In this document: piece by piece, positions 15,117 to 19,606 of the stretch
Layout: every line of letters starts with the position of its first letter
Position numbering within the stretch: the first letter of the stretch is position 1
From: DATKIY01 sp035543875
Lineage (GTDB): Bacteria > Actinomycetota > Actinomycetes > JAHEKZ01
Reading direction: 5' to 3'
Assembly (NCBI GenBank): GCA_035543875.1
Contig: DATKIY010000139.1
Location: forward strand, 1-19,606
DNA length: 19,606 bases
Program-made: the position numbers and the translations under genes
The notes under the pieces: generated by a model
What the model saw: only the letters and a program-made list of their open reading frames with translations
Told to the model about the DNA's origin: nothing
Database searches by the model: none

Positions 15117-15524
15117 TCAAAGGACGGGGTCGCCGCGCCGGGCCTTGAGCGGGGCGCGGGGCTGTCCGTCGCCCAGCAGGAACGACGACATCAGGTGGTT
15201 CCAGGAGCAGTGTTGGCAGACCTCCACGGTGTAGACCCGAAACTCTCCGTGTTGGCGGGCCATGGCTTCCAGCTCGCGGGGTGCCTTGATTCGACCCTGG
15301 AACGGTCCCAACTCGTCGCCGTAGACGTAGTTGACCTCGGCCAGACGCTGTTTGTGGCACACCGGGCACTGTCGCTCCGTGGGGATGCCATGGTGCTGGG
15401 CAGCTCGCAGGAGGTAGGGGTCGGCATCGCAGAGGTCAGTGGTGCTCGCGGCGCCCCGAAACAGCGCAACCAGACTGGCTCGCCGCTGTAGCGAGTAGTC
15501 AATTACGGCGCGTTGTGACCACAC
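15117..15524 (-). CDS. DUF5318 zinc-ribbon protein (Rv0049-like)
   Basis: A 135-residue soluble protein of the actinobacterial DUF5318 group, which sits upstream of ponA1 in mycobacteria (Rv0049). It has two CxxC pairs, QCPVC (Cys53, Cys56) and VCQHC (Cys103, Cys106), likely to bind one zinc ion, with conserved flanking text AEVNYVYGDELG (62-73) and CSWNHLMSSFLLG (106-118). The N-terminus VIDYSLQRRASL is typical. Function is not known; the steady linkage to a PBP gene hints at an envelope- or division-linked regulatory role. The GTG start has a TANNNT box 6 nt upstream and no Shine-Dalgarno. Confidence 0.85.
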   Translation of the reverse strand: MWSQRAVIDYSLQRRASLVALFRGAASTTDLCDADPYLLRAAQHHGIPTERQCPVCHKQRLAEVNYVYGDELGPFQGRIKAPRELEAMARQHGEFRVYTVEVCQHCSWNHLMSSFLLGDGQPRAPLKARRGDPVL

Positions 15525-15530
15525 CCAAAC

Positions 15531-15536
15531 AGCGTA
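15531..15536 (-). promoter_or_regulatory. -10 box for a leaderless DUF5318 transcript
   Basis: On the minus strand TACGCT ends 6 nt before the GTG start of the DUF5318 gene, with no Shine-Dalgarno. It probably drives DUF5318 and perhaps the downstream PBP and membrane protein. Confidence 0.5.
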
Positions 15537-15600
15537 CGTGCCCCCAGCAACGGATAGGGGGGAACGTCACGTTCACCTGCTTCTATCGGGGTGTAAGTGG

Positions 15601-15668
15601 CACCCATGGTCGAGAAACCCTGGGAATTTCTCGGGAATTCTCCGGAAATACCGCCCGAACCATGGGTG
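15601..15668. repeat. 68-bp element bounded by perfect inverted repeats, with nested and tandem repeats
   Basis: CACCCATGGT (15601-15610) and ACCATGGGTG (15659-15668) are perfect 10-bp inverted arms. Directly inside the left arm, CGAGAAA (15611-15617) pairs with TTTCTCG (15627-15633). Read on the minus strand, GAGAATTCCC is followed at once by GAGAAATTCCC, a tandem repeat of about one helical turn. The element lies between the divergent DUF5318 and padR promoters and outside both predicted transcripts. A multi-site protein-binding region or cruciform-forming DNA is the simplest reading; an unrecognised small RNA is possible. Confidence 0.6.
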
Positions 15669-15708
15669 AAGTTGCAACGCCGCCAACGACCGCGTATCGT
15701 CGCGACGC

Positions 15709-15737
15709 ATCGACTCGATGTATCGGGTCGATATATT
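15709..15737 (+). promoter_or_regulatory. Candidate padR-ino1 promoter overlapped by a 24-bp dyad operator
   Basis: The half-sites ATCGACTCGATG (15709-15720) and TATCGGGTCGAT (15721-15732) form a 24-bp dyad matching at 10 of 12 positions per half. It ends in the first base of TATATT (15732-15737), a good -10 candidate. With 17-nt spacing the -35 would be the weak ATCGAC at 15709-15714, so the dyad would fill the promoter spacer. PadR proteins commonly repress their own operon through such dyads, so autoregulation is a reasonable inference. A further palindrome, GTTGCGGCCCCGCAAC (15751-15766), lies in the presumed leader. Confidence 0.5.
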
Positions 15738-15798
15738 GGACACGAGGGAAGTTGCGGCCCCGCAACCGGAATCGTGAAGCAAAATGCCAGGAGGACAC

Positions 15799-16440
15799 AT
15801 GAGCCGACGCGGGAGCGGCGTACTTGAGTTTGCCGTCCTTGGCCTCCTCCACGAGTCCCCCATGCACGGCTACGAGCTGCGCAAACGCCTGAGCGGCATG
15901 CTCGGTACCCTTCGTGCCTTTTCCTACGGCTCGCTCTACCCCTGCCTCAAGCAACTCATGAACGTGGGTTGGATCGCTGAGTCTGCCGACCCCACTGCAA
16001 GTGGAAGTCGCCGGTCCAAGATCGTTTACCAGCTCACTGCCGACGGCAAAGAACACTTCCAGGAGCTGCTCTCCGAGGCCGGTCCTACCGCGTGGGAAGA
16101 CGACACATTCGGCGTTCGTCTGGCTTTCTTTGGCCGTACGGACGCTGACACCCGCATGCGCATCCTGCTTGGCCGACGAGGTCGGCTGGAAGAACGCGTC
16201 GACAACGTCCGTGGCTCGCTTACCCGTACCCGCGAACGCCTCGACGGCTACACCCTCGAGCTTCAACAGCACGGCCTTGAATCAGTGGAGCGCGAAGTGC
16301 GCTGGCTGAACGAACTAATCGACGACGAACGCAAACGTGAAGACAACACCGGATCGACGCAATCAGCGTCGACCACCAGTCATCGTGCCGCCGGCACATC
16401 AACAAACGACCGGGACCAAAAGCCCGGCGACACGAAGTAG
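15799..16440 (+). CDS. PadR-family transcriptional regulator
   Basis: A 213-residue PadR regulator, equivalent in position to Rv0047c beside ino1. The winged helix (about 1-85) shows LEFAVLGLLHESPMHGYELRKRL (9-31), FSYGSLYPCLKQLMNVGWI (41-59) and the wing SKIVYQLTADGKEHF (73-87). A long charged helical region (about 115-180) would form the dimer coiled coil. The last 30 or so residues are polar and probably disordered. I chose ATG 15799 because AGGAGG lies just upstream; the ATG at 15784 would place that Shine-Dalgarno inside the gene. It is 12 bp from ino1 and likely controls itself and inositol synthesis. The effector is unknown. Confidence 0.92.
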   Translation: MSRRGSGVLEFAVLGLLHESPMHGYELRKRLSGMLGTLRAFSYGSLYPCLKQLMNVGWIAESADPTASGSRRSKIVYQLTADGKEHFQELLSEAGPTAWEDDTFGVRLAFFGRTDADTRMRILLGRRGRLEERVDNVRGSLTRTRERLDGYTLELQQHGLESVEREVRWLNELIDDERKREDNTGSTQSASTTSHRAAGTSTNDRDQKPGDTK

Positions 16441-16452
16441 CAAGGAGAAGTC

Positions 16453-17526
16453 ATGGGTTCGGTACGCGTGGCCATTGTGGGCGTCGGTAACTGTGCCGCG
16501 TCTTTGGTCCAGGGCGTTGAGTACTACAAGAACGCCAATCCCGAGCAACGAGTTCCGGGCCTAATGCACGTTCAGGTTGGTGAGTATCACGTACGTGATG
16601 TGCAGTTCGTCGCGGCATTTGACGTAGACGCGAAGAAGGTCGGACAAGACCTCGCGCATGCGATCTTCGCCAGCGAGAACAACACCATCAAGATCTCGGA
16701 CGTCGCACCAACAGACGTCACGGTGCAGCGCGGCCCGACGCTTGACGGTCTGGGTAAGTACTACCTGGAGACCATCACTGAGTCAGATGATGAGCCAGTT
16801 GACGTCGTGCAGGCACTGCGCGACGCCAAAGCTGACGTTCTGGTCTGCTACCTGCCCGTTGGCTCAGAAGCTGCCGCTCGCTACTACGCACAATGCGCGA
16901 TCGATGCCGGGGTGGGTTTCGTAAACGCCCTTCCCGTGTTCATCGCCGGAACCAAAGAGTGGGCTGACAAGTTCGAAGCTGCTGGCGTTCCGATCATTGG
17001 GGACGACATCAAGTCGCAGGTCGGCGCCACAATCACCCACCGCGTCCTGGCGAAACTCTTCGAAGACCGCGGCGTAATCCTGGACCGCACCATGCAGCTG
17101 AACGTCGGCGGCAACATGGACTTTATGAACATGCTGGAGCGCGAGCGACTTGAGTCGAAGAAGATTTCGAAGACACAAGCAGTTACTTCGCAACTCGACC
17201 ATGACCTTGGTAAAGGCAACGTCCATATTGGCCCAAGCGACTACGTGTCGTGGCTCGACGACCGCAAGTGGGCCTACGTGCGCCTTGAGGGTCGCGCGTT
17301 TGGCGACGTGCCACTGAACCTTGAGTACAAGCTTGAGGTCTGGGACTCGCCAAACTCCGCGGGCGTCATCATCGACGCCGTTCGTTGCGCGAAGATTGCC
17401 CTCGACCGTGGCATCGGCGGCCCGATCCTCTCCGCCTCGAGCTACTTCATGAAGTCACCGCCCGTTCAGTACCGCGACGATGTGGCTCGGCAATCCGTCG
17501 AGGACTTCATCGCAGGTACCGACTAG
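16453..17526 (+). CDS. ino1: myo-Inositol-1-phosphate synthase
   Basis: This enzyme converts glucose 6-phosphate to myo-inositol 1-phosphate using NAD, the first step toward phosphatidylinositol, its mannosides and mycothiol in actinobacteria. The 357-residue length fits the short prokaryotic form. The Rossmann start reads VAIVGVGNCAASLVQGVEYY (5-24). Later signatures are DDIKSQVGATITHRVLA (about 183-199), QLNVGGNMDFMNML (about 215-228), SKKISKTQAV, HIGPSDYVSWLDDRKWAYVR and LEYKLEVWDSPNSAGVIIDAVRCAKIALDRG. The lysines expected at the active site in these blocks are present. AAGGAG precedes the ATG, and the gene lies 12 bp after padR in one operon. A very strong terminator follows. Confidence 0.97.
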   Translation: MGSVRVAIVGVGNCAASLVQGVEYYKNANPEQRVPGLMHVQVGEYHVRDVQFVAAFDVDAKKVGQDLAHAIFASENNTIKISDVAPTDVTVQRGPTLDGLGKYYLETITESDDEPVDVVQALRDAKADVLVCYLPVGSEAAARYYAQCAIDAGVGFVNALPVFIAGTKEWADKFEAAGVPIIGDDIKSQVGATITHRVLAKLFEDRGVILDRTMQLNVGGNMDFMNMLERERLESKKISKTQAVTSQLDHDLGKGNVHIGPSDYVSWLDDRKWAYVRLEGRAFGDVPLNLEYKLEVWDSPNSAGVIIDAVRCAKIALDRGIGGPILSASSYFMKSPPVQYRDDVARQSVEDFIAGTD

Positions 17527-17560
17527 CCGCTCGGCTGGGCAGACTGCCCGAAACTCCAGA

Positions 17561-17607
17561 CAAACGCGAAGGTCCCGACTGGTAACCAGTCGGGACCTTC
17601 GCGTTTG
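17561..17607. terminator. Bidirectional intrinsic terminator between ino1 and the RTX gene
   Basis: Two perfect 22-bp arms (17561-17582 and 17586-17607) flank a 3-nt TAA loop, with no mismatch. The stem starts 34 bp after the ino1 stop on the plus strand and 2 bp after the RTX stop on the minus strand, so it serves both convergent genes. T-runs of only three bases follow on each side. Confidence 0.92.
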
Positions 17608-17609
17608 AA

Positions 17610-19606
17610 CTACTTCAGTAGCTTCTCGATACTCACTCTGACGTCGGTCTTATCGACCTGCGCCTTGTCCGTCCCGGTGCCACCATCCAGGCTGTCCTTA
17701 ACGCCATCGCGGGCCATCAACGTGTCGTTGCCAGGACCGCCGATGAGCTTGTCGGCGCCGAGCCCACCAGTGATGATGTTGACGAACTTCGAACCGGTGA
17801 TGGTGTCCTTGCCCGAGCCACCGATGACATTCTCAATGTCCGTGCTGACCAAATCGCCTTCACCCGACTGACCATCTGTGGCTTTAGTGTCGAGCTTCAC
17901 AACGACCGAAGCCGTACGACTGGCGTACGTCATAGTGTCTATGCCCGCTAGACCACTGACTGCGTCAGCACCAAGGCCACCGTCGAAGACGTTGGCCACT
18001 GCGCTACCCACCAAGGTGTCCGCAGCCGACCCTCCCGTGAGGTTCTCGACATCGGTTGCGATGTTGTCGAGCTCGCCGACCGCACCATCGTTCGCAACGC
18101 CGTCGATCGACGCGGTCACCGATACTGCGTGATCGGCATACGACACCGTGTCCGTCCCGATGCCACCTATGAGGCTGTCAGCCCCATCGCCGCCACGAAG
18201 CACGTCATCGCCGTCTCCACCATCGAGCGCGTCAACTCCAATCGAGGCAGTCAACGTGTCGTTCCCGCCAAGACCGTTCAGCGTGTCGTCACCACCGGAT
18301 CCATCGCTGAGGACGTTCGCGACCGAACTTCCAGTAATGACGTCGACCGCCGAGCCGCCAATAACATTTTCAACGTCGGTGGCGATGTTGTCGTTCTCGC
18401 CTGCGGACCCGTCGTTGGCTACCCCGTCCAGCGAAATGGTTGTGTCAGTCGCGTGGTCGGCGTAGCTGACCGTGTCAGTTCCGAGTCCTCCGATGAAGAC
18501 GTTTGTCGAGTTCGTGCCCAACAGCGTGTCGTTCCCCGATCCTCCCGTCAGGTTCTCCACGTCCGAACCGAGGTTCTCCAACTCAGTGGCGGTGCCGTCG
18601 TTGGCTAGACCATCGAGCGAGAGACTTACGGCTGCCGACTTGTCCGCGTAACTCACGGTGTCAGTGCCGAGGCCGGCATCAAACGTGTCCGTGCCACCGC
18701 CACCGGTCAAAGAGTCATCGCCATCGCCGCCCGTCAGTACGTTTGCCGATGAGCTACCGGACAGCGTGTCGCCCTGGTCTGTTCCCGTCAGGTTCTCAAC
18801 ATCAATGCCGACGTTGTCCGCCTCGCCGGTTGAGCCATCGTTGGCCACGCCGTCGATCGACGCAGTCACTGCAGCCGTGTGGTCGGTGTAGAGGACGACG
18901 TCGGTCTCCGTGCCGCCGGTGAAGAAGTCGTTTCCGACTCCACCAGACATCTGGTCGTCGCCCGCACCACCTTGAAGGTCATCGTTTCCGAGCGTCCCGA
19001 CCAACACATCGTCGCCGCCATTGCCAACAAGCAGGTCGGCTCCGGCCGCGCCATCGGTGAGCACGTTCGCGTCTTCGTCACCGGTGAGGGTGTCGCTTCC
19101 ATAACCACCAGTGATGTTCTCGACGTCCGTCAGGACGTTGTCGTCCTCGTTCGACTCACCATCGTTCGAGATGTCATCGAGCGACACTGAAACGGCGGCG
19201 ACCCTCGCCGAGTAGTCAGCCATGTCGGTACCGGCGCCACCACCCAGCACGTCGCTGCTGGTACCACCATCGAGCACGTCATCTGCGTTTCCGCCGTCGA
19301 GAATGTCGACGTCCGGCCCGCCCTTTAGGGTGTCCGCACCGTCGCCACCGCCGATGATGTCGCTGCCTTCGCGGCCATAGATGGTCTCGGCGTCAGAACC
19401 GCCGGTGATCTGGTCGTCGCCTGGACCGCCGTCGAGCGAGTTACTCCCTGACGGGTCTGTCAAAACATCGTCGCCGGTCTCGCCGAGCAGACTGTCGTCG
19501 CCCGTTCCCCCGTCGAGCGAGTCGTTTTCCGTGCTTCCCGACAGGTCGTCGTTTCCGGCATCGCCAGTGATGGTGTCCACATTCGCACCACCTTTCAACG
19601 TGTCAC
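17610..19606 (-). CDS. RTX-type calcium-binding repeat protein (N-terminus beyond window)
   Basis: The last 664 or so residues of a large, acidic, Gly/Asp-rich protein whose frame stays open to the right edge; the TTG near 19598 is only an internal codon. The upstream part (about 19606-19230) is made of RTX nonapeptides of the GGxGxDxLx type, such as GGTGDDSLLGETGDDVL and GGDGADTLKGGPDVDIL, which fold into calcium-bound beta rolls outside the cell. The rest alternates RTX with six copies of a longer module. The end, GTGTDKAQVDKTDVRVSIEKLLK, is the usual closing segment of actinobacterial calcium-binding proteins. No cell-wall anchor is present and no type I secretion gene is in view. Function, adhesion, S-layer or other, cannot be told from this part. 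Confidence 0.92.
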   Translation of the reverse strand, partial: DTLKGGANVDTITGDAGNDDLSGSTENDSLDGGTGDDSLLGETGDDVLTDPSGSNSLDGGPGDDQITGGSDAETIYGREGSDIIGGGDGADTLKGGPDVDILDGGNADDVLDGGTSSDVLGGGAGTDMADYSARVAAVSVSLDDISNDGESNEDDNVLTDVENITGGYGSDTLTGDEDANVLTDGAAGADLLVGNGGDDVLVGTLGNDDLQGGAGDDQMSGGVGNDFFTGGTETDVVLYTDHTAAVTASIDGVANDGSTGEADNVGIDVENLTGTDQGDTLSGSSSANVLTGGDGDDSLTGGGGTDTFDAGLGTDTVSYADKSAAVSLSLDGLANDGTATELENLGSDVENLTGGSGNDTLLGTNSTNVFIGGLGTDTVSYADHATDTTISLDGVANDGSAGENDNIATDVENVIGGSAVDVITGSSVANVLSDGSGGDDTLNGLGGNDTLTASIGVDALDGGDGDDVLRGGDGADSLIGGIGTDTVSYADHAVSVTASIDGVANDGAVGELDNIATDVENLTGGSAADTLVGSAVANVFDGGLGADAVSGLAGIDTMTYASRTASVVVKLDTKATDGQSGEGDLVSTDIENVIGGSGKDTITGSKFVNIITGGLGADKLIGGPGNDTLMARDGVKDSLDGGTGTDKAQVDKTDVRVSIEKLLK
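17768..19229 (-). repeat. Six long modules (TDxVSYADH...SLDGVANDG...DVENLTGG) within the RTX gene
   Basis: Six degenerate copies of one module begin at about 19229, 18905, 18665, 18479, 18155 and 17939, spaced 108, 80, 62, 108 and 72 residues apart. Each reads roughly TDTVSYADHAxxVTxSLDG, then VANDGxxGExDN, then DVENLTGGSxxDTLxGSxxANV, then one to several RTX nonapeptides before the next. The differences in spacing come from the number of RTX nonapeptides. The first and last copies are the most diverged. Confidence 0.85.

Noticed and set aside
15784..15798. ATG 15784 as padR start
   Set aside because: The strong AGGAGG falls inside this extension and points to ATG 15799.
17605..19190. Several long plus-strand open frames opposite the RTX gene
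   Set aside because: The repetitive Gly/Asp codons of the RTX gene create open antisense frames; their translations are low-complexity and have no recognisable domain.
17768..19229. CRISPR-like or tandem DNA repeat array
   Set aside because: The repeats are in-frame protein modules of uneven length, not short identical repeats with spacers.

Overview
This window looks like the chromosome of an actinobacterium with moderately high GC. The block rpsF-ssb-rpsR-rplI-dnaB, and the block ponA-like PBP / DUF5318 / PadR / ino1 next to it, follow the same order that I remember for Mycobacterium tuberculosis (roughly Rv0046c to Rv0058), read here from right to left. myo-Inositol-1-phosphate synthase next to a PadR regulator, a Pro-rich-tailed class A PBP, an Rv0051-like polytopic mannosyltransferase and frequent GTG starts with apparently leaderless promoters all fit that phylum. 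It is not a typical Mycobacterium: extra genes interrupt the synteny. I cannot name the genus.

Layout, left to right. (1) 1-5082, minus strand: a replication, translation and wall block. rpsF, ssb, rpsR and rplI form one run. A hairpin and a promoter-like -10 box separate it from a MurT/GatD-like pair (wall D-Glu amidation family) whose GatD member lacks the expected catalytic cysteine. dnaB follows, incomplete at the left edge. The gap before dnaB carries five DnaA-box-like sequences, all in one orientation. (2) 5328-11439: genes inserted relative to the mycobacterial order, mostly on the plus strand: a small secreted BLIP-like protein (minus), exonuclease III, a secreted Ig/carboxypeptidase-regulatory-like protein, a FemABX wall aminoacyltransferase coupled to an alanine-racemase-like protein without the usual catalytic tyrosine, and a tandem-GNAT protein. 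(3) 11436-15524, minus: DUF5318 zinc-ribbon protein, class A PBP, and a GT87-like polytopic membrane protein, as in mycobacteria. (4) 15525-15798: a divergent intergenic region very rich in palindromes, then padR-ino1 on plus. (5) 17561-17607: a perfect 22-bp-stem bidirectional terminator. (6) 17610-19606, minus: the C-terminal part of a large RTX-type calcium-binding repeat protein that continues past the right edge.

Cell-envelope themes dominate: lipid II amidation-like enzymes, FemX-like cross-bridge formation, PBP, a polyprenol-sugar-type transferase, and inositol synthesis for phosphatidylinositol, its mannosides and mycothiol. The most unusual signals are the two wall-related pseudoenzyme candidates (GatD-like without Cys, Alr-like without Tyr), the repeated DnaA-box pairs in front of dnaB, five genes with a TANNNT box 6-7 nt before a GTG start, and the palindromic region ahead of padR-ino1. 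No gene-free stretch exceeds about 300 bases. I saw no tRNA, rRNA, CRISPR array or insertion sequence.
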